From NCBI RefSeq assembly GCF_002101335.1, contig NZ_CP020773.1, positions 62,001 to 126,000 on the forward strand: a stretch of DNA of 64,000 bases, given 5' to 3'. Positions 8,169 through 17,811 of this stretch are shown one piece after another; positions within the stretch are counted from its first letter, which is position 1; each line of letters begins with the position of its first letter. This DNA is from Staphylococcus lutrae (GTDB lineage Bacteria > Bacillota > Bacilli > Staphylococcales > Staphylococcaceae). The notes beneath the pieces are model-generated. The model was not told the origin of the DNA. It searched no databases and was given only the letters and a program-made list of their open reading frames with translations. A program made the position numbers and the translations under genes.

Positions 8169-9434
8169 TTAAACTTCCTTTCTCATCATGTTGTTTGGAT
8201 AAATAGGCTGGTCAACTTTAATTTGCACGATTTGTAGTGGATGACGTGCGGCATCAAGTTCATTTCCTTCTTCATCATAAATTTTGTCTATCACTTGCGT
8301 AAAAGTTGAGATCTCAGGTCCAAAAAATTCGATTTCTTGTCCTGGTTTGAAATGATTTCTTTGTTGAATTGTCGCAATTTGTTTGTCAGCGTCATAATCT
8401 AATACAAGACCTACAAAATCAAATGGTGACTTTTTACTCGACTCATTGCCAAACATTTGTTCTTCATACCCCGGTGTTCCTTTAAAAAATGCAGGTGCCG
8501 TATCACGATTCGCACATTTATCCAATTCATAAAGCCATTCACTTTTAATTTTAAAGTTTTCAGGGTCTTCAGCATATGCGTCAATGACTTTTCGATAAAC
8601 AGAAACGACTGTTGCAATGTAGTGAATCGACTTCATTCTACCCTCAATTTTTAGAGAATCAATACCTAAATCCATCATCTGTGGAATCGATTCAATCAGT
8701 TTTAAATCACGCGGACTCATAGCAAATGGAACCGCACGTGCATCATCATAAACGATATCGAGTTCGCCATCTTGATCTACTGTCAACAAATCATAATCCC
8801 AGCGACAACTTTGACAACATCCACCACGGTTGGAATCCCGAGCGGTCATATGATTACTTAATGTACATCGACCAGAATACGCAATGCACATCGCACCGTG
8901 GATAAAGGCTTCAATTTCAATATCCACTTTATCCTTAATTTCTTTCATTTCCATTGCGCCAGTTTCACGTGCCAGCACAACACGATCGAGCCCTTCTTCC
9001 TTCCAATATTCAACAGCTTTATAATTACTCAATGATTGCTGTGTTGAAAGGTGAATTTCAAGTTTTGGCGCAACACGCTTACACGTTTCAATAATCAGTG
9101 GATCCGCGACAATAATCCCAGTCGCACCTGTAGATTCGAGTTGTTTTAAATACGTGTCTAAACCTTCCATATTTTCGTCATGCGCAATAATATTTGTTGT
9201 AATATAAATTTTCGCACCATACTGATTAGCAAATTCGACGCCTTCACGAATTTCATCTATGGTAAAGTTGTCAGCATTTGAACGTAAGCCATACTCTTGT
9301 CCACCAATGAACACCGCATCCGCACCGTAATGAATTGCAATTTTTAATTTTTCAAGATTACCTGCGGGCGCTAACAATTCGGGCTTTTTTATTTTACGCT
9401 TCAATTCGGGTTGAACTGCATCAAGTACCTTCAT
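8169..9434 (-). CDS. trhP2: Peptidase U32 family protein, tRNA hydroxylation protein TrhP2 (YrrO)
   Basis: A 421-residue U32 family protein with the full signature EAFIHGAMC...SGRC (about 177-192) and the later cysteine cluster GGCCQSCRWDYD, expected to hold an Fe-S cluster. In B. subtilis YrrO and YrrN (TrhP2, TrhP1) make 5-hydroxyuridine at tRNA wobble position 34, and YrrM (TrmR) methylates it; the same three genes are adjacent and in the same order here, so that role rather than proteolysis is the best call. Begins behind AGGAGA, 18 bases after trhP1. Confidence 0.9.
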   Translation of the reverse strand: MKVLDAVQPELKRKIKKPELLAPAGNLEKLKIAIHYGADAVFIGGQEYGLRSNADNFTIDEIREGVEFANQYGAKIYITTNIIAHDENMEGLDTYLKQLESTGATGIIVADPLIIETCKRVAPKLEIHLSTQQSLSNYKAVEYWKEEGLDRVVLARETGAMEMKEIKDKVDIEIEAFIHGAMCIAYSGRCTLSNHMTARDSNRGGCCQSCRWDYDLLTVDQDGELDIVYDDARAVPFAMSPRDLKLIESIPQMMDLGIDSLKIEGRMKSIHYIATVVSVYRKVIDAYAEDPENFKIKSEWLYELDKCANRDTAPAFFKGTPGYEEQMFGNESSKKSPFDFVGLVLDYDADKQIATIQQRNHFKPGQEIEFFGPEISTFTQVIDKIYDEEGNELDAARHPLQIVQIKVDQPIYPNNMMRKEV

Positions 9435-9452
9435 ATTTGCTCTCTCCTATCT

Positions 9453-10382
9453 TTAGTAGACCGTTTGCTTGTAATAAAAGCCTTCATCAAATGGACGGTG
9501 TTCTGGCTGTATGGCTTCAATTGGGTCTACGAGCATAAATTTTTCATCTTCATAAGCTTCAGGATCTTCTTCATATAAATCGATGGCTTCGCGGTATGCT
9601 TCAGTTGCCACATTAATATAAGCTTCAGTTTGTAATACCCCATCAATTTTCAAACTATCAATACCCGCTTCAAAGAGTGGTTCTAACGCTTCAATCAAGC
9701 AAATATCATTCGGTGACATAATATGCGTCCCATTATAATCTTCAAAAACAGGGTACTTATTCTCGCGTTCTTCATCATAAAGCAACAATTGTTCGGTTGT
9801 CGAACTGGTGTCACGTTGAATTTTCATTTGACGACCTTGGAATGTGTAATAATTCCCCAATAGCATCCGTTTTGATTGGAACATGCACGTCATGCCATGA
9901 ACTTGTACTTCAATTTCTACGTCACTATTCGCTTTAATATTCAATATTTCTTCTAGGCTTAACTCCCGAGCGAGAACAGCTCTTTTTGCACCACGTCTTC
10001 CCCAGTAATTACATTGAAAATGGTTCGTCACTAATGTTTCAGCATTCCAATTCAATGGAATTGGATTTTCTTGTTGCTTCACAATCATGACAACAGCAGG
10101 GTCACCAAATATGATACGATCTACTTTAATTTCATGTAAAAAAGCAATGTAATCCTCAAGCGCTGGAATATGGTAATTATGAAATATGCCATTCACCGCA
10201 GCGTAAGCTTTTTTTCCTGCTCTATGAATCACTTCAACTGCCTTTATCATTGCTTCTCGATTAAATTCACCAGCCAAACGTAAACCAAATTTTTCTTCAC
10301 CAATGACAAATGCATCAGCACCTTTTTCAATTAATGTTTCAATGTGGCTTACAGACTTTGGTGTCACTAATAACTCCGTCAT
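9453..10382 (-). CDS. trhP1: Peptidase U32 family protein, tRNA hydroxylation protein TrhP1 (YrrN)
   Basis: A 309-residue U32-like protein, shorter than its neighbour TrhP2. The U32 signature is degenerate: EVQVHGMTCMFQSKRMLLGN keeps the first Cys but not the second, as in the YrrN branch. N-terminal barrel motifs (GADAFVIGEEKFGLRL, about 20-35) match TrhP2 (GADAVFIGGQEYGLRS), which points to an ancient duplication. It is expected to act with TrhP2 in forming 5-hydroxyuridine in tRNA. One base separates it from trmR; start behind AAAGGAG. Confidence 0.88.
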   Translation of the reverse strand: MTELLVTPKSVSHIETLIEKGADAFVIGEEKFGLRLAGEFNREAMIKAVEVIHRAGKKAYAAVNGIFHNYHIPALEDYIAFLHEIKVDRIIFGDPAVVMIVKQQENPIPLNWNAETLVTNHFQCNYWGRRGAKRAVLARELSLEEILNIKANSDVEIEVQVHGMTCMFQSKRMLLGNYYTFQGRQMKIQRDTSSTTEQLLLYDEERENKYPVFEDYNGTHIMSPNDICLIEALEPLFEAGIDSLKIDGVLQTEAYINVATEAYREAIDLYEEDPEAYEDEKFMLVDPIEAIQPEHRPFDEGFYYKQTVY

Positions 10383-10383
10383 A

Positions 10384-11019
10384 CTAACGCTCCTTTATTG
10401 ATATCGCTAATCCATCATCCATATGAATGAAATTTGTTGTAAAATCCGTTTGCTGGCTTAACCAGTCATTGTATTTCCGAACTTTTTTTACCATTTGTTT
10501 AACATTGCGGCTCTGTACGATATCGATATCTGCAACAAAACCATGATACAAAATGTTATCCGTAATAATCACGCCTTTTTTTCTGACGAGCGGACTATAA
10601 AGCTCAAAAAAACGTTGGGATTGTGCTTTCGCTGCATCGATAAAAATCATATCATAAATCCGGTCATTCACGCGGTCAAATGCTTCTGTTGCATCTGCTT
10701 CAATTAAACGGATTTGATTCTCATAACCATACTGGCTGAAATTCATTTTCGCTTGTTGGATCATTTCGTTATTCCGTTCAATCGTTGTCACTTGTATTTC
10801 ACTATGTACAGAAGCAAACTGCATCGCACTATAACCAATCGCACATCCAATCTCTAAAATCTCTCGAGGTTGATGAATGCGTATCAATTGTTGAATTAAA
10901 TCTAAAGATAATTGATCGACAATAGGAACTTGATTGCGTTCAGCATCATCGCGTAAATGATCAATGGCTTTATCATAATGTTGAAGACTTAAGAGATAGG
11001 CTTGATTTTTATCCTTCAT
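10384..11019 (-). CDS. trmR: tRNA 5-hydroxyuridine methyltransferase TrmR (YrrM, class I O-methyltransferase)
   Basis: A 211-residue class I SAM methyltransferase: EILEIGCAIGYSA is the SAM-binding loop (motif I), TTIERN motif II, and FIDAAKAQ the metal-binding/catalytic segment of the caffeoyl-CoA O-methyltransferase-like family. In B. subtilis the orthologue methylates wobble 5-hydroxyuridine to 5-methoxyuridine; the following trhP1-trhP2 genes support this. The ATG at 11019 lies 11 bases after AAAGGA; an ATG at 11031 overlaps that site and is less likely. First gene of its operon. Confidence 0.85.
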   Translation of the reverse strand: MKDKNQAYLLSLQHYDKAIDHLRDDAERNQVPIVDQLSLDLIQQLIRIHQPREILEIGCAIGYSAMQFASVHSEIQVTTIERNNEMIQQAKMNFSQYGYENQIRLIEADATEAFDRVNDRIYDMIFIDAAKAQSQRFFELYSPLVRKKGVIITDNILYHGFVADIDIVQSRNVKQMVKKVRKYNDWLSQQTDFTTNFIHMDDGLAISIKER

Positions 11020-11055
11020 AGCTAAAGACATCCTTTATATTATTCTAAAAATCAT

Positions 11056-11088
11056 CAAAAAATAAACCAGCCGCTTTAGACTGATTTA
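11056..11088 (-). terminator. Hairpin with T-run in the trmR leader (possible attenuator)
   Basis: On the minus strand a 10-bp stem (arms 11079-11088 and 11063-11072, loop of 6, including three G-U pairs) is followed directly by six or seven T residues, ending about 37 bases before the trmR start. The T-run can itself pair with CATCAAA just upstream of the stem, giving a longer hairpin. It lies downstream of the likely trmR promoter at 11169-11197, so it could end or attenuate that transcript. No T-box, riboswitch or other known leader motif is recognised. Confidence 0.45.
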
Positions 11089-11168
11089 ACTTTGATGTCT
11101 GTATACGAATCACGGAGAGTCGTTGAGAACACCCGTTGATTAATAGCATCTTAAAATGACTTCTTTAT

Positions 11169-11197
11169 ATTTTATCACATTATTGCTTGAGTGATAA
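11169..11197 (-). promoter_or_regulatory. Candidate promoter of the trmR operon
   Basis: On the minus strand TTATCA (11192-11197), 17-base spacer and TAAAAT (11169-11174), about 150 bases upstream of trmR. The -35 is a partial match. The gap 11032-11438 (407 bases) otherwise holds the leader hairpin at 11056-11088 and the terminator of the alaS operon at 11390-11427; no coding region with a ribosome site is seen. In B. subtilis this position is occupied by yrrL (mltG). Confidence 0.45.
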
Positions 11198-11389
11198 GCA
11201 TGAACCGTGATTTTACTGAAAAGATTTCTTGTTCAAAACGTTCATTCATTTCAAGACGTCATACTGACATTTTAAATTTATCATTTGTATATCAAGTATC
11301 ATGACATGAGGTCAATTGTTAGATGAACCGTACAAAATTGGACTAAAAAGTTTGACGTATTATTGGTTCATATGATTTAACATCATAAT

Positions 11390-11427
11390 AAAAAAAGAGT
11401 GGGTACACGATTGGGTACCCTCCTCTT
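11390..11427 (-). terminator. Terminator of the alaS-yrzL-ruvX-DUF1292 operon
   Basis: On the minus strand GGGTAC and GTACCC pair around an 8-base loop, extended by AGAG/CTCT with one bulge and one mismatch, followed by seven T residues. It ends 12 bases after the DUF1292 gene. Confidence 0.75.
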
Positions 11428-11438
11428 TAGCTGATATT

Positions 11439-11765
11439 TCACTCATCTTCGTGATTGTCATCATCCATATTCGTATTCACGACTTCTTCAATCATATCCC
11501 ATTCTTCCTCTGTTTCAACAGGCAAAAAGCGTCCGCCTTCTCCAGTTTCGTCAGGTTCATTAATCATAGGAATCAATTCGATTAAGTCATCGTCATCCGC
11601 TTGTGCACCTTCTTCAGCAAGAATAACATATTCTTTGTCGAATTCAGGATGGTAAAACTCTAACATTTTTCGATATAAAACTTCATTTCCTTCTTCATCA
11701 TATAACGTTAATAACGTTTCGTCACTTTTCACTTCAATTTCTTGATTATGGTTTTCGTTTGTCAT
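11439..11765 (-). CDS. yrzB: DUF1292 family protein (YrzB, UPF0473)
   Basis: A very acidic 108-residue protein. The core (about 17-85) has the DUF1292 pattern: a LYDEEGNE turn, a YVILAEE segment and a [18 protein letters not shown] helix. Its function is not established. It is the last gene of the alaS-yrzL-ruvX unit, 13 bases after ruvX, an order conserved in Firmicutes. The C-terminal tail is a run of Asp/Glu/Asn/His residues. Confidence 0.9.
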   Translation of the reverse strand: MTNENHNQEIEVKSDETLLTLYDEEGNEVLYRKMLEFYHPEFDKEYVILAEEGAQADDDDLIELIPMINEPDETGEGGRFLPVETEEEWDMIEEVVNTNMDDDNHEDE

Positions 11766-11778
11766 GATTGCTCTCTCC

Positions 11779-12207
11779 TTAATTCAGGCCATCCAAATAG
11801 CCTTGTAAAATAAACACTGCAGCCATTTTGTCGATGACTTTTTTTCGTTTTGCTCTCGATACATCAGCCTCTATCAATGAACGTTCGGCCGCCATCGTAC
11901 TTAGCCGTTCATCCCACATCACAATTTCTAAATCGGGCATACGTTCAGCAAGGGCATCTTTATATTTTAATGAAGCTTCGCCACGAAAGCCAATAGAATT
12001 ATTCATATTTTTAGGCAATCCAATTACAACAGTGCCTACTTTTTCTCTTTTTATAATGTCAATTAAGGTGTCAATTCCGAGCGCATTCTCTTCTTCGTTG
12101 ATTCGGAGTGTATCTAAACCTTGTGCCGTCCAACCCATCATGTCGCTAATTGCAATACCTACCGTTCGACTTCCGACATCAAGTCCTAAAATTTTATGTT
12201 TAAGCAT
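11779..12207 (-). CDS. ruvX: Holliday junction resolvase-like RuvX/YqgF
   Basis: A 142-residue RNase H-fold protein of the YqgF/RuvX family, implicated in pre-16S rRNA 5' end maturation and once proposed as a Holliday junction resolvase. Family motifs: [15 protein letters not shown] (catalytic Asp), VIGLPKNMN and [12 protein letters not shown], plus the C-terminal [17 protein letters not shown] with its Asp. The start at 12207 ([12 protein letters not shown]) overlaps the end of yrzL by 8 bases; a longer reading to 12300 would run far into yrzL and is rejected. Confidence 0.93.
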   Translation of the reverse strand: MLKHKILGLDVGSRTVGIAISDMMGWTAQGLDTLRINEEENALGIDTLIDIIKREKVGTVVIGLPKNMNNSIGFRGEASLKYKDALAERMPDLEIVMWDERLSTMAAERSLIEADVSRAKRKKVIDKMAAVFILQGYLDGLN

Positions 12208-12472
12208 GATCGTCATTATGATGGTTTTGCAAATAGTAAGACACGAGCTCTTCCATAATATCGTCACGATCGATGTGTCGGATTTGATTACGTGCTTCAT
12301 TGTGACGCGGAATATATGCAGGATCTCCTGATAATAAGTAACCCACGATTTGATTGACAGCGTTATATCCGCGTTCTTCTAAGGTCTTATAAACATTATT
12401 CAACACCGTTTCGACATTCTCTTTTGGCATATCCTCATAGCTGAATTTCATTGTTTTGTCAAAATTAGCCAT
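12200..12472 (-). CDS. yrzL: IreB family regulatory phosphoprotein (YrzL, UPF0297)
   Basis: A 90-residue protein of the UPF0297/IreB family. It starts [16 protein letters not shown] and contains the strongly conserved block [22 protein letters not shown] and [18 protein letters not shown]. In Enterococcus faecalis IreB is a substrate of the Ser/Thr kinase IreK that affects cephalosporin resistance; whether that role applies here is inferred. The ATG at 12472 follows AAGGAG by ten bases; a GTG three codons earlier is a weaker option. Located between alaS and ruvX. Confidence 0.92.
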   Translation of the reverse strand: MANFDKTMKFSYEDMPKENVETVLNNVYKTLEERGYNAVNQIVGYLLSGDPAYIPRHNEARNQIRHIDRDDIMEELVSYYLQNHHNDDHA

Positions 12473-12531
12473 TATATTCACACTCCTTAACCATAATGAG
12501 ATTACACCTTTATTTTACATGAAATCACTGA

Positions 12532-15165
12532 CTATGATAACGATTTAATATACTTTTTAATAAATTGTAATGCTTCTGTTATCTTTTCTGGTTCTGTTCC
12601 GCCGCCTTGTGCCATATCCGGTCGACCGCCACCTTTACCACCGACGATTGGTGCCATGTTTTTAATTAAATCGCCTGCTTTAATTCGATCAGTTAGCGGC
12701 TTTGGTACACTCGCAATAAGCGTTACTTTGCCGCCGACATGGCTTGCTAAAACAATAACAGTTTCTTGTAATTGAGATTTAAAATCATCCATTGTCGTAC
12801 GAATCGCTTTTGCATCATCAACCTCTACTTCAGTAATCAACACAGGTAAATCATTAATTGTTTCCACTTGATCTTTGATGTTGCCCATCTTCAACGCATT
12901 AAGCGCTCTATTTTTCTCATCAATCGTTTGTTTTAATGCTTTTTCATTTTCTTGAAGTTGTTCAACTTTTTCAATCACTTGCGCATCCGTTTTTGCTTTC
13001 ACGCGTGACTTAATTGCATTAAATTCATTGAGGTAATGCTCTAGATATAAGAATGCATTTTGTCCAGTGACTGCCTCAATTCGGCGTACACCAGCGCCAG
13101 TTCCGGATTCGCTAGTAATTTTGAACAAACCAATTTCAGAAGTATTTTGAACATGTGTACCACCACAAAGTTCAATGGAGAATGGGGACATGTCTACCAC
13201 TCGAACGATATCTCCATACTTTTCACCAAACAATGCCATAGCTCCTTTTTCTTTTGCTTCATCGATTTTCATCTCTTCTATATCAACAGACAAATGGTTC
13301 CAAATTTGTTCATTTACACGATCTTCTACTTGTTTGATTTCTTCTGCTGTCATCGGTGCGATGTGTGAAAAGTCAAATCTTAACCGTTCGCTATCAACAA
13401 GTGATCCAGCTTGATTAACATGCTCACCAAGGACAGACTTTAAAGCCGCATGTAATAAATGTGTGGCACTATGGTTTTTCATAATGGCAGTTCTCGCATT
13501 TTGATCGATTGTTGCAGTTACTGATGCCCCTTCACGCACTTCACCATATTGAATGATACCTGTGTGTAAATTTTGTCCATTAGGCGCTTTAATCACGTCT
13601 GTAACTTGTATTTCAAATTGATCATTACGCACGACACCTTTATCCGCTACCTGACCACCGCTTACAGCATAAAACGGGGTCTGATCTAAAATGAAGTGAA
13701 TGGTCTCACCAGAATCCGCGCTAGAGACACGTGTCCCATCATGAATGATATCCGTCATTGTCGCGTGTGCTTCAAATTGCTGATAGCCTAAAAATTGACT
13801 CTTCGTTTGAATTTGTTTTAACACTTCACTTTGAACTTGCATCGATTGACTATTTTGTCTTGCTTTACGTGCTCGTTCACGCTGTGTTTCCATATGCGCT
13901 TTAAAGGCATCCATATCGATTGATAAACCTTCATTTAGCGTAATCTCTTCCGTCAATTCAATCGGAAAGCCATACGTATCATATAATTTAAATGCATCTT
14001 CGCCGGAAATCAAATGGTTTGTAGATTTGGCTGTTTGTATCAACTCATTAAGTATTGTTAAACCTTCTTCTAATGTTTCATGGAAGCGTTCTTCTTCTGA
14101 TTTAATAACACGTGCAATAAAAGCAGCTTTTTCTTTTACATTTGGATAGTACGGTTCCATAATGTCAGCGACGACATCTACTAGTCGATACATGAACGGC
14201 ACATTGATATTTAAATTTTGACTAAAGCGTACGGCGCGACGTAATAAGCGACGCAATACATAACCTCTACCTTCATTTGCAGGCAAGGCGCCATCAGAAA
14301 TCGCAAATGCAATCGTACGAATATGGTCGGCAATCACTTTAAACGCGATATCGTCGTTATCATTGCTTAAGTATTTCTTTCCTGAAATCTGTTCTACTTG
14401 TTCGATAATTGGAATGAATAAATCGGTTTCATAGTTCGTACGTACATCTTGGGAAATAGATGCCATCCGCTCTAATCCCATGCCCGTATCAATGTTTTTA
14501 CTTGGTAATGGTGTATACGTATGATCTTTATTATGATTAAATTCACTGAATACAAGGTTCCAAACTTCTAAGTAGCGCTCATTTTCGCCCCCTGGATACA
14601 TTTCTTCAGCAGGATCATCTTGGCCATACGCTTCACCCCGGTCATAAAATATTTCTGTATTCGGTCCAGAAGGGCCTTCACCAATATCCCAGAAATTCCC
14701 TTCAATTCGAATGATTCGATCTTCAGTGAGTCCAATGACTTCTGTCCACAAATCATAAGCCTCTGTATCTTCTGGGTGAATCGTGACATATAATTTTTCT
14801 GGATCCATCGCCATCCATCGCTCACTTGTTAAAAATTCCCAAGCAAACTCGATCGCCTCTCTTTTAAAATAATCCCCAATTGAAAAGTTCCCTAACATTT
14901 CAAAAAACGTATGATGACGCGCTGTAAATCCTACATTTTCAATATCATTTGTTCGTATAGATTTTTGAGCATTGACAATACGCGGTTTTTTAGGGATTTC
15001 ACGGCCATCAAAATATTTTTTTAACGTTGCGACACCGGAATTGATCCATAATAAAGAATCATCATCAATGGGAACTAATGGTGCTGAAGGTTCCACCATA
15101 TGCCCTTTCTCTACAAAAAAATCAATATACATTTGTCGAATATCACTAGCTTTTAATTTTTTCAT
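12532..15165 (-). CDS. alaS: Alanine--tRNA ligase
   Basis: Class II synthetase of 877 residues that charges tRNA-Ala. The N-terminal catalytic core has the class II motif [12 protein letters not shown] and the ATP-site block around [19 protein letters not shown]. The editing domain carries the metal-binding HSATHLLHA and the CGGTH motif, and a C-terminal region with a coiled coil (about 730-770) and the [16 protein letters not shown]-Ala motif follows. Expression is under the alanine T-box at 15190-15392. The ATG follows AAGGAG. First gene of the unit with yrzL, ruvX and DUF1292. Confidence 0.97.
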   Translation of the reverse strand: MKKLKASDIRQMYIDFFVEKGHMVEPSAPLVPIDDDSLLWINSGVATLKKYFDGREIPKKPRIVNAQKSIRTNDIENVGFTARHHTFFEMLGNFSIGDYFKREAIEFAWEFLTSERWMAMDPEKLYVTIHPEDTEAYDLWTEVIGLTEDRIIRIEGNFWDIGEGPSGPNTEIFYDRGEAYGQDDPAEEMYPGGENERYLEVWNLVFSEFNHNKDHTYTPLPSKNIDTGMGLERMASISQDVRTNYETDLFIPIIEQVEQISGKKYLSNDNDDIAFKVIADHIRTIAFAISDGALPANEGRGYVLRRLLRRAVRFSQNLNINVPFMYRLVDVVADIMEPYYPNVKEKAAFIARVIKSEEERFHETLEEGLTILNELIQTAKSTNHLISGEDAFKLYDTYGFPIELTEEITLNEGLSIDMDAFKAHMETQRERARKARQNSQSMQVQSEVLKQIQTKSQFLGYQQFEAHATMTDIIHDGTRVSSADSGETIHFILDQTPFYAVSGGQVADKGVVRNDQFEIQVTDVIKAPNGQNLHTGIIQYGEVREGASVTATIDQNARTAIMKNHSATHLLHAALKSVLGEHVNQAGSLVDSERLRFDFSHIAPMTAEEIKQVEDRVNEQIWNHLSVDIEEMKIDEAKEKGAMALFGEKYGDIVRVVDMSPFSIELCGGTHVQNTSEIGLFKITSESGTGAGVRRIEAVTGQNAFLYLEHYLNEFNAIKSRVKAKTDAQVIEKVEQLQENEKALKQTIDEKNRALNALKMGNIKDQVETINDLPVLITEVEVDDAKAIRTTMDDFKSQLQETVIVLASHVGGKVTLIASVPKPLTDRIKAGDLIKNMAPIVGGKGGGRPDMAQGGGTEPEKITEALQFIKKYIKSLS

Positions 15166-15189
15166 CTTTACAACTCTCCTTAATTCTCA

Positions 15190-15392
15190 ATAAAAACAAA
15201 AACATTCGCCTCATCAAAGGGACGAATGTTTCGCGGTACCACCCTAGTTACGACAATTCAAATTGTCATCACTCATTAGCATATCCGTACTGATACATAG
15301 TAGCGTTCAATGAAATCACTCGTACACTCTCAGCATGCTGTACGTCTCTGTGAAGCGATGTATCATTTACTCGGCTATGCACATAACTTAAT
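15190..15392 (-). ncRNA. T-box riboswitch, alanine, upstream of alaS
   Basis: The antiterminator T-box sequence GGTGGTACCGCG lies at 15232-15243 on the minus strand, preceded by a stem I region with an AGTAAATGATAC element. The likely specifier is GCT (Ala) at 15302-15304, in the context GAAC-GCT-ACT. The terminator is AACATTCG/CGAATGTT (15201-15208, 15223-15230) followed by TTTGTTTTT. Uncharged tRNA-Ala would stabilise the antiterminator and allow alaS transcription. Confidence 0.93.
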
Positions 15393-15396
15393 TTTG

Positions 15397-15426
15397 ATTA
15401 TATAAAAAAGTATTAAGCTTTGTCAA
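15397..15426 (-). promoter_or_regulatory. Promoter of the alaS T-box transcript
   Basis: TTGACA (15421-15426), 18-base spacer and TATAAT (15397-15402) on the minus strand: both hexamers match the sigma-A consensus exactly. The -35 lies within the last codons of recD2. Confidence 0.85.
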
Positions 15427-17809
15427 TTTCCATAAAGTCATATGGTGTCACATCACCCATATTAATCATCGGATGAATTTTAAACAATGTTTCTTCTGTT
15501 AATGAAATAACAGTCGAGGACGCATCTTGTACGTCAGTCGATGGATCATCAGTTTTAAAATATTGTTTCAGAAAATCTAGTAATTGGGTTAATCTTGTTT
15601 GTCCGGCTGTCGCTAATCCAATATTGAATGCTTCGGAATCCCCAAGAAAAACGAGGGATTGTTTTGCTCGCGTTAAGCCAGTATAAAGAATCGGTTTTTG
15701 AAGCATTCTGAAATATTGTTTAACAATCGGCATAATTACGATTGGAAATTCAGATCCTTGTGCTTTATGAATAGATGTACAATATGCATGCGTCAGTTCA
15801 GTTAAATCAGAGCGCGCGTATGTAATTTCATTCCCATCATAATCAACAATGACAACGTCTTTATTTAATACATTTTCTTTTGCCCAAAAAATACCGACTA
15901 TCACACCAATATCCCCATTAAAAATATTATCATTCGGTCGATTGACCAACTGCAATACTTTATCTCCTTTGCGAAATACAACATCACCAAATTCCATCTC
16001 ACGGTGGTCATCGCGATCAGTCAATGGATTTAAAATATTTTGCAAAATTTGATTTAACTTTTTGATACCTGCGTTACCACGATACATAGGGGCTAACACT
16101 TGAATGTCTGCCATTGTGTAACCTTTTTGTACCGCGTTTTTCACTACTTTTTCGACGACTTGTGGAATTTGCTCAGTGTGACATGGGATAAATGAACGAT
16201 CATGAAATCGTTGGGTAATATCGACCGTTTCGCCTAACTTCATTCGATGGGCCAAATCGATAATACTTGAACCTTCTTGTTGACGATAAACTTCGGTTAA
16301 ATTCACACGTGGTAAGACATTGGCTTCAATTAAATCTTTAAAGACTTGACCAGGTCCTACTGAAGGCAATTGATCTTCATCCCCGACCAATACCACTTGT
16401 GCATCCATAGGGACTGCAGCCATGAATTGGTGAAACAACCAAGTGTCTACCATTGACATTTCATCGATAATAATCAATTTTGCATTAATTTCATTTTCTA
16501 ACAAATCATCAGGTTTTGTTTCTTGGTTCCAACCGATGAGGCGATGGATTGTCATCGCTTCTAATCCTGTTGCTTCATGAAGTCGTTTTGAGGCACGACC
16601 TGTTGGCGCAGCTAAAACGACTGGATAATCATCTTGGTCATAATCATTGTAATCAAGTGAAATGCCATGAATCTCCGAATATAATTGTACAATCCCTTTT
16701 ATAACCGTTGTTTTACCCGTTCCTGGTCCGCCCGTAAGCAACATCACTTTATGACGCATTGCACATTCCAATGCATCTTTTTGTGATGGTGCATAGTGGA
16801 CTTCATTGAATGTTTCGATTTCACCAATATGGAGTTGAATATCCGAATTATCAAATTGTGTCAATTTATCTCGATGCACATGCACGCGGTATAAATTTTG
16901 AGTACTTTTAATTTCCGAATAATATAAACTGGGTATTGCGATACGTTCGTCCACTTCAATCAGTCGTTTTTCTTCAACTAAATTTTCTAATGTTGCTATG
17001 ATTTGCTCACGTTCAATTGCTATGTCATTACGTAACGATAACAATTGAATCGTTTCATTAATCAGCGCTTCTTGTGGCAAATACGTATGACCTTGTCTAA
17101 TGCAAGTTTCTTCAACTAAATACAGCAATCCTGCTTTAAATCGATCTGGATGTTGTGGATGAATACCCAGCTGTTGCGCAAGTTGATCTGCTTTTTGAAA
17201 GCCGACCCCTTTAATGTCATATACAAGTTGATAAGGATTTTGGTCCAGCATTGTAAGCGTTTCACTTTTATAAAATTTATAAATATCCATAGCAAGCTTA
17301 GAACCAAAGCCTAACTCGTTTAATCTTATCATCACTTGTTCGCTTTCTTGATTCGCATAAATTTGCTCAACAATTTGCTGTTGTTTCGCTTTTGATAATT
17401 TAGGGACTTTGCCAATAATGCTTTCATCTTTTAAAATGTCATGTATGGCATTTTCGCCTAATGTATTGACAATCGATTCTGCCGTTTTCTTGCCAATCCC
17501 TTTGAACAAATCACTCGATAAATAGGCAATCACAGCGTCGGAGGTATGTGGAATTTCTTTTTGAAACGTCTCTGCTTTTAATTGTTGACCATATCGTGCG
17601 TGTTGAACAACATGGCCTTTAAACGTGTACGTTTCACCTTCAACCATATTGGGAAAAAATCCAACAACTGTCGCCATATCAACAAAGTCACCGTTCGTCT
17701 CTTCAACGTCAACTTTGAGCACTGTATAATAATTATCGCTATTTTGAAAGAGTATCATTTCTACGTTACCTTTAATATAAGTATGGTCAAACAGTGTTGG
17801 ATTTGTCAT
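15413..17809 (-). CDS. recD2: RecD2 family SF1B DNA helicase
   Basis: A 798-residue 5'-3' helicase of the RecD2/YrrC type (RecD-like in organisms without RecBC). The long N-terminal region (to ~330) includes helix-hairpin-helix repeats (KGIGKKTAESIV; KGVGFQKADQLA). The helicase core has Walker A LTGGPGTGKTTV, the Walker B segment LIIIDEMSMVD, motif III VLVGDEDQLPSVGPGQV, and near the C-terminus HAYCTSIHKAQGSEFP and YTGLTRAK. It is proposed to act in replication-fork and mismatch repair. The start at 17809 follows GAGGAGGTG and is 2 bases from the TPR gene. Confidence 0.95.
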   Translation of the reverse strand: MTNPTLFDHTYIKGNVEMILFQNSDNYYTVLKVDVEETNGDFVDMATVVGFFPNMVEGETYTFKGHVVQHARYGQQLKAETFQKEIPHTSDAVIAYLSSDLFKGIGKKTAESIVNTLGENAIHDILKDESIIGKVPKLSKAKQQQIVEQIYANQESEQVMIRLNELGFGSKLAMDIYKFYKSETLTMLDQNPYQLVYDIKGVGFQKADQLAQQLGIHPQHPDRFKAGLLYLVEETCIRQGHTYLPQEALINETIQLLSLRNDIAIEREQIIATLENLVEEKRLIEVDERIAIPSLYYSEIKSTQNLYRVHVHRDKLTQFDNSDIQLHIGEIETFNEVHYAPSQKDALECAMRHKVMLLTGGPGTGKTTVIKGIVQLYSEIHGISLDYNDYDQDDYPVVLAAPTGRASKRLHEATGLEAMTIHRLIGWNQETKPDDLLENEINAKLIIIDEMSMVDTWLFHQFMAAVPMDAQVVLVGDEDQLPSVGPGQVFKDLIEANVLPRVNLTEVYRQQEGSSIIDLAHRMKLGETVDITQRFHDRSFIPCHTEQIPQVVEKVVKNAVQKGYTMADIQVLAPMYRGNAGIKKLNQILQNILNPLTDRDDHREMEFGDVVFRKGDKVLQLVNRPNDNIFNGDIGVIVGIFWAKENVLNKDVVIVDYDGNEITYARSDLTELTHAYCTSIHKAQGSEFPIVIMPIVKQYFRMLQKPILYTGLTRAKQSLVFLGDSEAFNIGLATAGQTRLTQLLDFLKQYFKTDDPSTDVQDASSTVISLTEETLFKIHPMINMGDVTPYDFMEIDKA

Positions 17810-17811
17810 GG

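Noticed and set aside
11202..11306. A short plus-strand open frame (34 codons) in the trmR upstream gap
   Set aside because: No ribosome site and it would be read against the direction of both flanking operons.
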